64,000 nucleotides of DNA from Candidatus Woesearchaeota archaeon (GCA_016188215.1 JACPIF010000001.1:69923-133922); one strand, 5' to 3'. Positions 1 to 9,954 are shown, numbered from the stretch's first letter. Made by a program: numbers and translations. Notes: generated from the sequence alone by a model not told the origin.

Positions 1-495
1 CCTGAAAAAAGGGCAGCCATCATCAACGCTTTTAGTGAGCTAATCAAGCGCAATAAATTGGGCTGTGATATCATTGCAGGGGTTGCTACATCAGGCATAC
101 CTTTTGCAGCGCTGCTTGCGGAGAAACTCGGAAAGCCAATGGTCTATGTGCGGCCTGACGCCAAGAAGCATGGAAAAGGGAACATGATTGAGGGCAGGGT
201 TGAGCAGGGAAAGAAAGCTTTGGTGGTTGAGGATTTGATATCTACGGGAGGCAGCTCTTTGGCTGTGGTTGAAGCGCTGCGGGAGGCTGGCGTCAGGGTT
301 GCCGAATGTTTAGCGATCTTTACATATACCTTCAAGAAGGCAGCGGATAATTTTGAGGAGCATAACTGCAAGCTTTATACGCTTGCGGATTTTCCAAATC
401 TAATAAAGGTTGCAGCCAAGCAAGGCTATATCAAGGAGTCTGAGCTGCAGCATGTACTATCATGGAGCAGGAATCCTGAACAATGGCAGCCCTGA
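1..495 (+). CDS. pyrE: Orotate phosphoribosyltransferase, 3' part (start lies before the window)
   Basis: Transfers the phosphoribosyl group of PRPP to orotate to form OMP in de novo pyrimidine synthesis; cytosolic. The frame is open from base 1, so the N-terminus is missing. Visible are the type I phosphoribosyltransferase features: GVATSGIPFA near the start and the PRPP loop VVEDLISTGGSS at about residues 75-87 of the visible part, plus RPDAKKHGKG, which fits the flexible catalytic loop. It overlaps pyrF by 13 bases, and the two enzymes catalyse the last two steps of UMP synthesis, so they are an operon. Family assignment is firm; only the start is unseen. Confidence 0.93.
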   Translation, partial: PEKRAAIINAFSELIKRNKLGCDIIAGVATSGIPFAALLAEKLGKPMVYVRPDAKKHGKGNMIEGRVEQGKKALVVEDLISTGGSSLAVVEALREAGVRVAECLAIFTYTFKKAADNFEEHNCKLYTLADFPNLIKVAAKQGYIKESELQHVLSWSRNPEQWQP

Positions 496-1328
496 ATTAT
501 CTGCAGAGGCTTGCAGAATCTGCTCAGAAAGAAAAGAGCGTATTATGCATGGGCCTGGATCCAGTTCTTGAAGATATTCCGATAAAGGAAAAAGATGCTG
601 AAAAGAAAATAGTGAAATTCTACAGCACTTTGCTGAAGGCAGCGAGATCATCTAAAGCAAAGATGAGTGCGGTAAAGCCGAACTATGCTTTCTTTGCACA
701 GTACGGGTTTCCGGGGCTGCGGGCGCTCAAAAAAGTTGTTGAGATGTACAAAAAACATTATATAGTTTTATTGGATGCCAAGCGGGGGGATATCGGGAAG
801 ACAAGCGAGGCTTATGCTAAAGAGGTCTTTGATTTTTGGCAAGCAGATGCTGTTACCATAAATCCATTTCTAGGATTTGATACTGTTTCCCCATATTTTG
901 AGCACTGCAAAAAAGGAAAAGGGGTATACATATTAGTTCGAACTTCTAATCCGGGAGCTGCTGAATTTCAAAATCTTACTCTACAGGGAAAGCCTTTATA
1001 CAAGCATGTCGCTGAAAGGTTACTTGCGCAAAATATAGAAGGAGCTGGAGCTGTGGTCGGGGCAACTGCACCGCAAGAGCTGGATAGCTTGATTGCGCTC
1101 TTCAACACAAGGAGGATACCACTGCTAATCCCTGGAATAGGAACACAGGGTGGATTTGCAACTGAAATAGGTAGAAATCTGCAAAATAGCAAGAATATAC
1201 AGCTTCATAGAGTCAGCGCCTCCTCATCCATTACTTATGCATACAAAAAAGAGAATACCAAGGATTATGCGGATGCTGCTGTGAAGGCTATTGAAAAGAT
1301 TAATAGGGAATTGAATTTGAGATTCTGA
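483..1328 (+). CDS. pyrF: Orotidine-5'-phosphate decarboxylase
   Basis: Decarboxylates OMP to UMP, the final step of pyrimidine synthesis. The 281-residue protein has the catalytic motif DAKRGDIGKTSEAYA at about residues 99-113, with the Asp-x-Lys-x-x-Asp array, and an early MGLDPVLEDIP strand with the substrate Asp. Length and the GDIGKTSEAYAKE wording fit the longer type 2 OMPDC family, usually seen in bacteria, rather than the roughly 215-residue archaeal type (family knowledge). The start ATG lies inside the pyrE end, so translation is probably coupled. No obvious damage. Confidence 0.92.
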   Translation: MAALNYLQRLAESAQKEKSVLCMGLDPVLEDIPIKEKDAEKKIVKFYSTLLKAARSSKAKMSAVKPNYAFFAQYGFPGLRALKKVVEMYKKHYIVLLDAKRGDIGKTSEAYAKEVFDFWQADAVTINPFLGFDTVSPYFEHCKKGKGVYILVRTSNPGAAEFQNLTLQGKPLYKHVAERLLAQNIEGAGAVVGATAPQELDSLIALFNTRRIPLLIPGIGTQGGFATEIGRNLQNSKNIQLHRVSASSSITYAYKKENTKDYADAAVKAIEKINRELNLRF

Positions 1329-1378
1329 TTCCAGAATTTCCAGCTATTTATGATTTGGAATTTCAGAAATCCCAAAAC

Positions 1379-1386
1379 TTTATAAA
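1379..1386 (+). promoter_or_regulatory. TATA box for the zinc-ribbon gene
   Basis: The sequence TTTATAAA lies 23-30 bases before the ATG at 1409, the spacing expected for a leaderless archaeal transcript. It decides the start of the next gene: an in-frame ATG at 1355 would be upstream of the box. Confidence 0.6.
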
Positions 1387-1408
1387 GGTACAAAACAGAT
1401 TCTACAGC

Positions 1409-1552
1409 ATGGCAAAGGAGTGGAAAGCCAAGTCAATGGAGGGTACCAAGATAGAGGATGCCGAGCGGAAGTGCCCGGAGTGCGGCGGCGATGATTTTGA
1501 GTTCCGCGGCGATGAGATGTACTGCAAGAAGTGCGGGCTTGTCATTGATTAG
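1409..1552 (+). CDS. Small TFIIB-type zinc-ribbon protein
   Basis: A 47-residue protein whose C-terminal half is a zinc ribbon with CPECGG and CKKCG knuckles, of the kind at the N-terminus of TFIIB and in many small archaeal proteins. The N-terminal half is basic (MAKEWKAKSMEG). The frame is open back to 1355, but the TATA box at 1379-1386 places transcription start near 1409, so the shorter form is chosen. Role unknown; it probably binds nucleic acid or a protein partner. No TFB core repeats follow, so it is not transcription factor B itself. Confidence 0.7.
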   Translation: MAKEWKAKSMEGTKIEDAERKCPECGGDDFEFRGDEMYCKKCGLVID

Positions 1553-1597
1553 AATTCTCGCTATGCTTTAAATATAGATAGCCATTTACTTCCCTGT

Positions 1598-3352
1598 ATG
1601 GGGGCGTCAGTGTCCAGCATATTGGTTGCGCTGCTTCTTGCACTGCCGCTTGTTTCTGCAGATATCATCATCAATGAGGTCATGGCAAAGCCGCAGGACG
1701 AGAGCTTAAATGAATGGGTAGAGTTCTATAATAACGGAGACAACGCTGTTGATGTCGCTGGCTGGAAGTTCGGCGATGCAAATGATAATGATACCATAGT
1801 GGGCGGCAAATACGGCAATACCGGGACTATTATCAATGGACATGGATATGCGATCCTGACTGATGATAATACAAGGGCGTATGACAATTTTAATGTGAGT
1901 TCTGATGCAATACATTTGTATGTGGATGATACTTCCCTTGGAAATGGCCTAATCAATTCAGGAGAAACACTGTACCTTTATGATGCTGCAGGAGCCCTGG
2001 TGCAGCAGGTGAGCTATGGCAGTACAGCGACTGATACGGCATGGGCGCTTATCGATGGAGGCTTCCAGCAGCAGGCTGCAACTGCAGGATACTCAAATAC
2101 AGGCAGCACGGGAAGCGGTCCCGTGCAGGCAGCCAGCTGCGACTGGTCACTTGAGATCATCCTGAACAAAACCGTGTTTACAACTGAAGAATTCTCATGG
2201 AAGATGCGCGCAACTAAGGTTGCTGGAGATGCGACGCAGCTCAGTTCAACCGCGACTATAGAAGATGCAGAGGGAAATGTCACAAAGAGCTATACGCCAT
2301 GGAATTCAGAAGATGCGACAAGCCAGAAGACATCAAGCAGCTATTCCCCTAATCTGCAGCCGGGAGTTTACCTACTTAACGCAAACCTTTCTGCCGCATG
2401 CACTGAATCTGATATGTCAAACAATAAGGCTGCGAAAATATTCACGATTAAGGGCGCTGCGGCAGAGAGCCCGGAATCTTCAATCACTATTGACGCAGCT
2501 GTTTCAGAGAAATCCTACAAGTTCGGGGATACTGTTATGCCAAAGGTTACCATCTATCGGGGTGACACGCAAAAATATGCAGTCACTGCGTCCATTACCA
2601 AAGACGGCAGGAAGGCAGGCGAGGAAATGACGCTACATGCACCCGATAAGTTTACCACAGTTACGCTTACCATGCCAATCAAGCTTTATGATAACTGCGA
2701 GAGGTCTTTGGTTGCGGGCGCATATGAATTAAGACTGGAAGGGCTGGATACGCAGGCAGCTGCTCCCATCACTATAGAGAACAATTGCTCAAAGAAGGGC
2801 GCGGAGACTAGGCATATAGAAAGCAGCACTATGCTTATCATCAGCGATGTGCCATCATCACTTGCAGAAGGCAGCATGTTCAATGTTTCAGCCCTCCTTT
2901 TCCACACAGGAGCCAGCAGGAATGTGTCACTGTGGAGCTATATCCAGAAAGGTAGCAAGGTATATGGAAAGCAGGAAGTAAAGGCTGAGATTGCTGAAAA
3001 GCCAATGAGTTTTGTGCTTAACCAGAGCCTGGCAGGGATTGAAGCAGGGGAGTACAAGCTTACAATAGCATTCCTTGATGCAGAAAGGCGCGAGATTGAT
3101 CTGCCATTCTCAGTGGCCAAGAAACTGGAGCAGGAGAAGCAAGAAAAGGCTGTTGAGGCTGTGCAAGCATCACCTGCGCCTGCTGAAATGCAGGAGGTCA
3201 GCGGTGCGGCAGTGAGCGAAGTGCGGGAAAAGGAAAAGCCTGCTATGCGGGAATATAATGCCAATGCAGGAACCAAAGACATTATCCAGTATGGGTTAAT
3301 CCTGGCGCTGGGGGCGCTTTCAATATACCTCTTATTCAGGCGGAAGAGCTAG
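1598..3352 (+). CDS. Secreted, membrane-anchored protein with lamin-tail (LTD) domain
   Basis: A 584-residue surface protein. It has an N-terminal signal peptide of about 21 residues ending at LVSA, then a lamin-tail-like domain at about residues 22-140 (IIINEVMAKP, NEWVEFYNNGD, AGWKFGD, HGYAILTDD), which in prokaryotes sits on secreted proteins. The middle holds beta-rich, Ig-like stretches. A Glu/Ala/Pro linker precedes a single C-terminal membrane segment (YGLILALGALSIYLLF) with a short RRKS tail inside. A TATA-like GCTTTAAATATA at 1565-1576 fits the ATG at 1598. Probably a cell-envelope protein; ligand unknown. Confidence 0.8.
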   Translation: MGASVSSILVALLLALPLVSADIIINEVMAKPQDESLNEWVEFYNNGDNAVDVAGWKFGDANDNDTIVGGKYGNTGTIINGHGYAILTDDNTRAYDNFNVSSDAIHLYVDDTSLGNGLINSGETLYLYDAAGALVQQVSYGSTATDTAWALIDGGFQQQAATAGYSNTGSTGSGPVQAASCDWSLEIILNKTVFTTEEFSWKMRATKVAGDATQLSSTATIEDAEGNVTKSYTPWNSEDATSQKTSSSYSPNLQPGVYLLNANLSAACTESDMSNNKAAKIFTIKGAAAESPESSITIDAAVSEKSYKFGDTVMPKVTIYRGDTQKYAVTASITKDGRKAGEEMTLHAPDKFTTVTLTMPIKLYDNCERSLVAGAYELRLEGLDTQAAAPITIENNCSKKGAETRHIESSTMLIISDVPSSLAEGSMFNVSALLFHTGASRNVSLWSYIQKGSKVYGKQEVKAEIAEKPMSFVLNQSLAGIEAGEYKLTIAFLDAERREIDLPFSVAKKLEQEKQEKAVEAVQASPAPAEMQEVSGAAVSEVREKEKPAMREYNANAGTKDIIQYGLILALGALSIYLLFRRKS

Positions 3353-3408
3353 TTTAGGCGCTGCTCACTACGCAATCTTTTTATAGTGCACGGATTCTTG
3401 AGACATGC

Positions 3409-3993
3409 ATGAAATCTGACTGGAGCGGCAAGCTTACAGTGCGGGCCACTATTGAGGTGGCGGGCACGCCGAAAGAGCATATTGAGAATGCCATGAAGAT
3501 ACTTATTGATAGCGTCAAGCAGCTTGAGGACATCAAATTGACTGCAAGCGAGGTCTTTGACGCGAAAAAGCTTACGGAGGAAGGGTCGCTATACACTATC
3601 TTTGCCGAGCTTGAGATTACGGCACGTGATTTTGTAGCATTGTGCAAGTTCTGCTTTGATTACACACCTTCTGCCATTGAAGTCCTGGAGCCTGCATCTG
3701 TAGAGCTGGATGCAGCCAGCGCAAACAATTTCCTGAATGACCTGCTCTCGCGCCTGCACGAGACTGACATGGTGCTGAAAAACCTGCGGGCTGAGCATAG
3801 GGTACTGGACACAAACGCGACTGGCCTGCTCAGGAATTTTATCATGCATCTTTTGCGCCAAAAAGAGAGGACACTGCAGGAGCTTTCTGATGCTATAGGA
3901 ATACCAGCAGAGCAACTAAAGCCGTTCGTGCAGGCGCTACTTGAAAGCAATATCGTTTCAGAAGTCCAGAATACGTATCACCTTGTAAAATAA
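3409..3993 (+). CDS. Uncharacterised protein with predicted C-terminal winged helix, beside scpB
   Basis: 194 residues, not recognised. The first 95 residues alternate strand and helix and could be two ferredoxin-like units. A helical linker follows (about 100-145), and the last 50 residues (QKERTLQELSDAIGIP onward) look like a winged helix. A TATA box at 3379-3386 lies 26 bases before the ATG. scpB starts 16 bases downstream, so the two are one transcript. The position is where many genomes have scpA, but it does not show the ScpA kleisin pattern, so I do not call it scpA. A chromosome-maintenance role is inference from context only. Confidence 0.7.
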   Translation: MKSDWSGKLTVRATIEVAGTPKEHIENAMKILIDSVKQLEDIKLTASEVFDAKKLTEEGSLYTIFAELEITARDFVALCKFCFDYTPSAIEVLEPASVELDAASANNFLNDLLSRLHETDMVLKNLRAEHRVLDTNATGLLRNFIMHLLRQKERTLQELSDAIGIPAEQLKPFVQALLESNIVSEVQNTYHLVK

Positions 3994-4009
3994 AGGAAGG
4001 CAAAAGCCT

Positions 4010-4996
4010 ATGCCGAAAGAGCAACCCAGCCACAAGCATAATGTTGAAGCAGTCCTGTTTTCTACCGGCAGGAAGATGAATGTGGAGGAGATCGCGAAGC
4101 TCTGCAGGATACTCAGGGAGGATGCGCTAAATGCCCTGCGGGAGCTGCAGGCTGACTATAATGCGCGCAATTCATCGCTTATGGTGATTGATGAGGGCGA
4201 CACCTGGAAGCTCACCATCAGGGAGCGGCATCTGCCTGTTGTCAAGAAGATAGTTGCAGAAACAGAGCTGCCCAAGTCAGTCATAGAAACGCTTGCGGTC
4301 ATTGCATGGAAAGCGCCTGTGCTGCAATCGGATATCATTAAAGTAAGGACTAATAAAGCGTACGAGCACCTGAAAGAGCTTGAAGAATCAGGCTACATCA
4401 CCAGGCAGCGCAAGGGGCGGACTAACCTGATAAAACTGACGCAGAAATTTTTCCAGTATTTTGACCTGCCGCCTGAGAAGCTGCAGCAGATGTTTAAGTC
4501 TATTACAGAGATGGAGCAGGCCATACTGCTGAAAGAGCAGCAACTGGAGCAGGCCAAGGAGCAGCACCATAAGCAGGAAGAGGAGCTAAAGCAGCAGCAG
4601 GAGACAGCAAAGAAGATGACAGAGACGCAAATCATTGACGATAGTGAGGTTGACCTTGTTGACAAGCAGGGAAATAAGACAAAACTTGAGGTGTATGATA
4701 AACAGAAGGAGCAGCAGAAAGAGCAGCCTGCTGCATCTTTGGAGACATATGAAGCTGAGCAATCCCAGCAAAGTGAGCAAACTGAAGAAGAACCTCAACA
4801 AATACCAGCCGCACAAACTCGGCAGGAAACAGCACTGCAGGCGCCAGATGAGCTGGTTGACAAGCGGGTGCAGGAATTGCTGCATCCCGAACAAGAGCAA
4901 AAGGAGGAACCAGAAGAAGCTCCTGAGCTTGAGCAAATTGATGAAGAGCAACTAGAAGGCAATGAAGAAGAGAAAGATGAGGAAGAGAAACAATGA
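4010..4996 (+). CDS. scpB: Segregation and condensation protein B with long acidic Gln/Glu-rich tail
   Basis: ScpB binds the kleisin ScpA and with SMC organises chromosomes. Residues 10-160 show the two winged helices: VEAVLFSTGRKM at the start, ELPKSVIETLAVIAWKAP in the middle, and YITRQRKGRTNLIKLT, where the family has its conserved GR. The usual protein ends near residue 180; here about 150 more residues form a low-complexity Gln/Glu/Lys tail, probably coiled-coil or disordered. The stop overlaps the start of the next small gene as ATGA. The family call is secure; the tail function is unknown. Confidence 0.88.
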   Translation: MPKEQPSHKHNVEAVLFSTGRKMNVEEIAKLCRILREDALNALRELQADYNARNSSLMVIDEGDTWKLTIRERHLPVVKKIVAETELPKSVIETLAVIAWKAPVLQSDIIKVRTNKAYEHLKELEESGYITRQRKGRTNLIKLTQKFFQYFDLPPEKLQQMFKSITEMEQAILLKEQQLEQAKEQHHKQEEELKQQQETAKKMTETQIIDDSEVDLVDKQGNKTKLEVYDKQKEQQKEQPAASLETYEAEQSQQSEQTEEEPQQIPAAQTRQETALQAPDELVDKRVQELLHPEQEQKEEPEEAPELEQIDEEQLEGNEEEKDEEEKQ

Positions 4997-5172
4997 TCCT
5001 GAGATGCCCGCAATGCAAACATGCCATGAAATACCAGGCAATGAATGGCAACCTGGAAGACAAGCGGAAGACATGCGTATACTGTAACAGGAGCTTTAGC
5101 GTAAAGAGTAATATTCTAGCTAAACAACCAAAATCTAATAATGCCTATAAAGGCTTTAAATCAGCCTTATAA
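4993..5172 (+). CDS. Small four-cysteine zinc-ribbon protein
   Basis: A 59-codon frame starting in an ATGA overlap with the scpB stop, so it is probably translated by coupling. It reads MILRCPQCKHAMKY and later KTCVYCNRSF: two CxxC pairs about 20 residues apart, a classical treble-clef or zinc-ribbon pattern. The C-terminal third is basic and Asn/Lys-rich without a known motif. Function unknown; it could bind nucleic acid or bridge proteins of the ScpB complex (inference from overlap only). Confidence 0.68.
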   Translation: MILRCPQCKHAMKYQAMNGNLEDKRKTCVYCNRSFSVKSNILAKQPKSNNAYKGFKSAL

Positions 5173-5202
5173 GGCCTATTAAAGCAGGCAGTGACCCAAA
5201 AC

Positions 5203-5210
5203 TTTATATA
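5203..5210 (+). promoter_or_regulatory. TATA box upstream of gyrA
   Basis: TTTATATA, a strong archaeal TATA. Transcription would start near 5230 and leave a leader of about 65 bases before the ATG at 5295. The leader holds an AT-rich hairpin at 5258-5278 (AAATTTTTG, loop, TAAAAATTT). Confidence 0.5.
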
Positions 5211-5294
5211 CTTTCCTAAGCTTATTTTTGACGAGAGTCTTCCAATATTTTTGTGGCAAATTTTTGTTGTAAAAATTTACTTGAGTCGGTATTC

Positions 5295-7811
5295 ATGGCA
5301 GAAGCAGCAAAACAGGAAAACACAGGAAAACAAAGTTTTCCTAGTGCCAGAAATGTGCGCATTTCTGAGCACGCAGAGCAGATACTTCCCCGCGAGATTG
5401 AGGATGAGATGCGGCAGAGCTATCTGGACTATGCGATGTCAGTTATAGTCGGAAGGGCGCTGCCTGATGCGCGGGATGGCCTGAAACCAGTGCATAGGAG
5501 AATTCTATACGGGATGTATGATTTAGGAATGTTCCACAACAAGCCATTTAAGAAGTCCGCAAGGATAGTTGGAGAAATCCTCGGTAAATACCATCCACAT
5601 GGCGATACTGCTGTCTATGATGCGCTTGTCAGGATGGCGCAGGATTTCTCTTTGCGCTATCCGTTGATTGACGGGCAGGGAAATTTTGGATCAGTTGACG
5701 GGGATAGTCCTGCTGCAATGAGGTATACAGAATGCAGGTTAACAAAGGCTGCAGAAGAGCTGCTGCAGGATATTGACAAGGAAACAGTTGCTTTCTCACC
5801 TAATTTTGACGGCAGCCTGGAAGAGCCTGTGGTGCTACCTGCGAAATTGCCTAACCTGCTCATTAACGGAAGTTCCGGCATTGCCGTAGGCATGGCAACC
5901 AATGTTCCGCCACATAATGTAGCTGAAATCTGCGAAGGTGTAATTGCATTGATTGACAAGCCTGAGCTGAATGTGCAGGAGCTCATGCAACTTGTAAAAG
6001 GCCCTGATTTCCCGACTGGAGCTACCATAGCAGGCAGGAATGGGATACAGGCAGCCTACACACATGGCCGCGGGAAAATCATTGTGAAGTCAAGGGTGAA
6101 GACTGAGAAGGTAAAGAACCGTGAGCAGCTTATTGTTGAAGAAATACCGTATATGGTAAACAAGGCACAACTCATTGAGCAGATAGCTGATCTTGTGAAC
6201 CATAAGGTGATTGCGGGCATAACTGACATACGCGATGAAAGCGACCGGGACGGAATGCGAATCGTGCTTGAGCTAAAGACAGGCGCGCATGCAGATGTCG
6301 TGCTAAACCAATTGTACAAGCATACCCGTATGGAAGAATCATTCGGCATAATCATGCTCGCGTTAGTTGACGGGCAGCCTAAGATCCTTGGGTTAAAGGC
6401 CCTGCTGCATGAATTTGTAAAGCACAGGCAAACTGTTGTAAGGAAACGCACTTCCTTTGACCTGGACAAGGCTGAAAAGCGCGCGCATCTGCTGGAAGGG
6501 CTGCTTATTGCGCTGAAGAATATTGACGAGGTCATAAAGCTCATCAAGAAAAGCAAAGCGGTTGAGGATGCGCGGAATACGCTTATAACAAGGTTCATGC
6601 TGAGCGTGGAGCAGTCAACCGCTATACTTGAGATGCGGCTGCAGCGCCTCACTTCGCTGGAGCAGGAGAAGATTCTTGAAGAGCACCGTGCGCTGCTGAA
6701 GACCATCGCAGAGCTGAAGGCTGTACTTGCATCTGAGCAGAAAATACTTGGAATCATCAAGCGGGAGATGAAGGAGGCCAAGGAAATCTATGGCGATAGC
6801 CGCAAGACAGTGATCAGCGGAGAAGAGATAGAGCTTGAGATGGAAGACCTGATAGCAAACGAGGAGAATGTCATAACAATAAGCAATGACGGCTATATCA
6901 AAAGGCTGCAGGTTGATGTCTATAAGAAGCAGAGGCGCGGCGGGAGAGGCGTGATTGCTGCAACCACAAAAGAAGAAGATACAATCAGGTATCTGCTGAC
7001 AACGAACACGCATAACTATCTGCTGTTCTTTACCAATACCGGAAGGGTGTACTGGCTCAAGGCATGGCAGGTACCTGAGGCTGGCAGGCAGGCGAAAGGC
7101 ACTGCCATTGTTAATTTGCTGCAGATGGGGAAGGATGAGAGAATAGCGACACTGCTTGCAATCAAGGATTTCAACAAGGGTTTCCTTGTTTTTGCAACCA
7201 AGAAAGGCGTTATCAAGAAGGCTGCGGTTGAGCTTTTTGCGAACCCGCGCAAGACTGGGATAGCGGCAATCAGCCTGGATGCTGATGATGCGCTAGTAAA
7301 TGTTGAATTGACTGATGGCAGCCAACAGCTGGTCATTGCGACGGCGCAGGGCCAAGCTATCAAATTCCAGGAGCAGGATGTAAGGTCCATGGGAAGGAGT
7401 GCAGCCGGAGTCATCGGAATTAAATTGAGGAAGAATGACTATGTGATAGGCATGGAGCCCGCGGATGACAGCAAGACGCTGCTGACAATAACTGAGCATG
7501 GATATGGAAAAAGGTCTGAAATATCAGACTACAGATTAATCAGCAGAGGCGGCTCAGGGGTCATCAATATCATCTGCTCAGAGCGGAACGGGAAGGTTGT
7601 GGAGATAAAAGCTGCTGATGATAACGATGAGATACTGCTGATCAGCAGGAAAGGCATTGCAATAAGAATCATGGCAAAAGACATCTCTGTCATCGGAAGA
7701 AACACGCAGGGCGTAAGGCTGATGAAACTTGAAGAAGGGGATACCCTTGTTGCGGCTACCAAGATTTTGAAGGAGCAGAACGGCTTATCTGTTCCTTTAA
7801 ATTTATCGTAA
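5295..7811 (+). CDS. gyrA: DNA gyrase subunit A
   Basis: The cleavage and DNA-wrapping subunit of type IIA topoisomerase; with GyrB it adds negative supercoils. The 838 residues contain the winged-helix region ([18 protein letters not shown]), the active Tyr in [10 protein letters not shown] at about residue 144, and a C-terminal beta-pinwheel with the gyrase-specific GyrA box QRRGGRG near 546-552, which separates it from topoisomerase IV. GyrA in archaea is of bacterial origin (family knowledge). gyrB is not adjacent in this window. The frame is open back to a GTG at 5253; I prefer the ATG at 5295 (MAEAAKQ). The end overlaps the convergent next gene by 9 bases. Confidence 0.95.
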   Translation: MAEAAKQENTGKQSFPSARNVRISEHAEQILPREIEDEMRQSYLDYAMSVIVGRALPDARDGLKPVHRRILYGMYDLGMFHNKPFKKSARIVGEILGKYHPHGDTAVYDALVRMAQDFSLRYPLIDGQGNFGSVDGDSPAAMRYTECRLTKAAEELLQDIDKETVAFSPNFDGSLEEPVVLPAKLPNLLINGSSGIAVGMATNVPPHNVAEICEGVIALIDKPELNVQELMQLVKGPDFPTGATIAGRNGIQAAYTHGRGKIIVKSRVKTEKVKNREQLIVEEIPYMVNKAQLIEQIADLVNHKVIAGITDIRDESDRDGMRIVLELKTGAHADVVLNQLYKHTRMEESFGIIMLALVDGQPKILGLKALLHEFVKHRQTVVRKRTSFDLDKAEKRAHLLEGLLIALKNIDEVIKLIKKSKAVEDARNTLITRFMLSVEQSTAILEMRLQRLTSLEQEKILEEHRALLKTIAELKAVLASEQKILGIIKREMKEAKEIYGDSRKTVISGEEIELEMEDLIANEENVITISNDGYIKRLQVDVYKKQRRGGRGVIAATTKEEDTIRYLLTTNTHNYLLFFTNTGRVYWLKAWQVPEAGRQAKGTAIVNLLQMGKDERIATLLAIKDFNKGFLVFATKKGVIKKAAVELFANPRKTGIAAISLDADDALVNVELTDGSQQLVIATAQGQAIKFQEQDVRSMGRSAAGVIGIKLRKNDYVIGMEPADDSKTLLTITEHGYGKRSEISDYRLISRGGSGVINIICSERNGKVVEIKAADDNDEILLISRKGIAIRIMAKDISVIGRNTQGVRLMKLEEGDTLVAATKILKEQNGLSVPLNLS

Positions 7812-8723
7812 TGCTAATTGAGCATTTCTAAAGCGTGGTTTTTGTTCTATTAAATATGTTGCTTCAAATAACGCGACACCTATATACCTAACTATTCTGT
7901 CTTGTACCCTATCACCGATGAGCTCTGTAAAAATCTCATATGGAGACCCATCTTGTGTAATTTGATCACCAGGTTGGCAATAAACTGCACTAGAATGTAA
8001 TATTGAAGGTACATCCGTCTTCTTAACTAAGACCCCTAATTTTTTGTTCCATATGGTCATATTAATTGAGCCGATTGCCCCTCCATTGGCCGGAACTGGA
8101 ATACCTTCACCAGGCCCATGAAATTTAGGTTTTTTATATGCCTTAAGTTTTAATCTAGGGACGCCATAATCTATTATTTCTTGCAGAGTAGGCTGCTTCC
8201 AATCATCAGGAGGGTGATACGTTACAGGATTAACTGGAACCCAGAGGAGACCATCTTTAATATAATATCCTGAATCAATTTCAATTTCATTTACATATCT
8301 ACCAGGCTCAATTTCAACTTTTCTTTCTAAATGAGAAACAATTCTTTCTTCAGATAATAGTCTAGCAGGGTCTTCAATATAAGGCTTTCCCAATCGCTGA
8401 CCAGGTCTGAATAAAAAAGACGCAAGCCAATCCCTTGGCTTATAAGTTTCATCAAAGCTCTTTACTCTTGTCTTTATCTGAAATAAGCCGTTCAACTTTG
8501 GAATGTCATCCATATCTTCAATATGTGTAGTGAATGCAACTCTTCCAATGCCACTTCTAAGACTGTAGCCAGGAAACAAGGGAATTGCTTGTATATATTC
8601 TCTTTTGGAAGGGTGAACAGAAGTCGCACTTACGACACTTAACCAATCATGCGCTAGTCTAGGCCGATGAGCAATCTCGGTGATATAAGAATCTGGCAAT
8701 TGCTGCATGACAGGCGGTTCCAT
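7803..8723 (-). CDS. Uncharacterised 306-residue protein, possible inactive trypsin-fold relative
   Basis: No confident family. It is AT-richer than its neighbours and its termini are hydrophilic, without a signal peptide. Residues 225-300 carry [11 protein letters not shown], then QPGD, then [16 protein letters not shown]. Spacing and wording faintly recall a chymotrypsin-like (Nal1-like) peptidase family that has GTLG, SNNHVL, QPG-DGG and DRVA motifs, but the catalytic His and Ser motifs are absent here. The start is set to the ATG at 8723 because a TATA-like run at about 8745-8755 on this strand sits 27 bases upstream; the longer frame would start with TTG at 8738. Possibly a recent arrival between gyrA and the methylase gene. 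Confidence 0.6.
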   Translation of the reverse strand: MEPPVMQQLPDSYITEIAHRPRLAHDWLSVVSATSVHPSKREYIQAIPLFPGYSLRSGIGRVAFTTHIEDMDDIPKLNGLFQIKTRVKSFDETYKPRDWLASFLFRPGQRLGKPYIEDPARLLSEERIVSHLERKVEIEPGRYVNEIEIDSGYYIKDGLLWVPVNPVTYHPPDDWKQPTLQEIIDYGVPRLKLKAYKKPKFHGPGEGIPVPANGGAIGSINMTIWNKKLGVLVKKTDVPSILHSSAVYCQPGDQITQDGSPYEIFTELIGDRVQDRIVRYIGVALFEATYLIEQKPRFRNAQLALR

Positions 8724-8776
8724 ATAATAAGATTTCAATATTTGTTATAAAAATTTATTGCTAAATCTTAGATAAT

Positions 8777-8786
8777 GTTTAAATAA
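8777..8786 (+). promoter_or_regulatory. TATA box for the THUMP methylase
   Basis: GTTTAAATAA, centred 27 bases before the ATG at 8808; implies a leaderless transcript. Confidence 0.55.
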
Positions 8787-8807
8787 CGCCCCTGATTCCG
8801 GGAACCC

Positions 8808-9923
8808 ATGCAAGGGCTTGCCGTAACGCATAAAGGAATGGAGGATATTGCTGCGCAGGAGATCAAGGAGCTTATCGGGGCAAATGCAGAGATCAGAGAG
8901 CAGGCTGTGCTATTTACTATCAAGAAACTGGAGGAGCTTGCCCTGCTATGCTACAAGGCCCAGTCCGTGATAAGGGTCATGCTGCTCCTTGCAGAAACTG
9001 CCTCAATCAATGAGCTTGGCACTGCACTTGAACATACAGACATAAAGGAATGGCTGCACAACAAGAGCTTTGCAGTACGGTGCCTGAAGCAGGAGCTTGA
9101 TGAGCCGACACCTGAGATTGAGGGCAGGATTGGTGAGATTGCCTTGAACGAGGTCAAGAAGCGGAAAATTAAGGCAAAGGTTTCGCTGAAGGAGCCTGAT
9201 GTCACGCTCTTCTGCTATATAACAAAGAATGCCTGCTTCTTGGGCATAGATTTTGCAGGGTTTGACCTGAGCAAGCGCTACTACAAGATATTCCAGCATC
9301 CTGACACCCTGAAAGGCACTATTGCCTATGGGCTAGTGAGGCTGTCCGGCTATAAGCCAGGAGAGATTCTTGTTGACCCATTTTCCGGATCAGGCATCAT
9401 ACCTATAGAAGCTGCCTGTTTTGCATACAAGTATCCAGTGCAATACTATAGCAAAGATAGGTTTGCCTTCCTCAAGTTCACGAGATTTGATTTTTCCAGG
9501 ATTGACAAAGAAATACAGAAGCCTGCCAAAGCAACTATCTTCGGCCTTGACCATAATGTGAGGTATGTGGAGGTTGCCAAGAAGAATGCTACGGTGGCGG
9601 GCATCAACAAGTATGTATCTTTTTCACGGGTTGCGGTTGAATGGCATGACACCAAGCTCAAGGAGCATTCTGTTGATGTACTTGTGGGGAACCCGCCGAG
9701 CAGCTCTAAATTGGTTGCGGTGAAGGATATAAAGAAGCTTTACGATGAATTATTTTACCAGGCTGATTTTGTCATTTCTGATAATGGAAGGATAGTGCTG
9801 GCTTCCCGGGATGCGGAGCTTGCCATAGCTTCTGCTGTGAAACATGGGTTTAAAGCAGTCTTGCAGCGAGATATATACATGGGACAGCAGATGCTTAAAG
9901 TAATTCTGTTTGAGCGGGCTTAA
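8808..9923 (+). CDS. THUMP-domain tRNA/rRNA guanine-N2 methyltransferase, Trm14/RlmL-like
   Basis: Predicted to methylate a guanine base of structured RNA from S-adenosylmethionine. The N-terminal 150 residues fit a THUMP RNA-binding region. The Rossmann methylase follows with motif I DPFSGSGIIPIEAA at about 184-197 and motif IV as DVLVGNPPSSS at about 288-298. NPPSS in place of the common NPPY/F is usual for the THUMP m2G group. Of archaeal members, Trm14 (m2G6 of tRNA) is the closest by length and layout, but Trm-G10 or another target cannot be excluded. Single-gene transcript from its own TATA. Confidence 0.82.
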   Translation: MQGLAVTHKGMEDIAAQEIKELIGANAEIREQAVLFTIKKLEELALLCYKAQSVIRVMLLLAETASINELGTALEHTDIKEWLHNKSFAVRCLKQELDEPTPEIEGRIGEIALNEVKKRKIKAKVSLKEPDVTLFCYITKNACFLGIDFAGFDLSKRYYKIFQHPDTLKGTIAYGLVRLSGYKPGEILVDPFSGSGIIPIEAACFAYKYPVQYYSKDRFAFLKFTRFDFSRIDKEIQKPAKATIFGLDHNVRYVEVAKKNATVAGINKYVSFSRVAVEWHDTKLKEHSVDVLVGNPPSSSKLVAVKDIKKLYDELFYQADFVISDNGRIVLASRDAELAIASAVKHGFKAVLQRDIYMGQQMLKVILFERA

Positions 9924-9954
9924 ATTTATATAGTAAAATTCAAATAAAGAGGAT

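Noticed and set aside
5173-5294. GTG at 5253 as gyrA start
   Set aside because: It would add 14 residues through an AT-rich hairpin; the ATG at 5295 begins a normal GyrA N-terminus. Not fully excluded.
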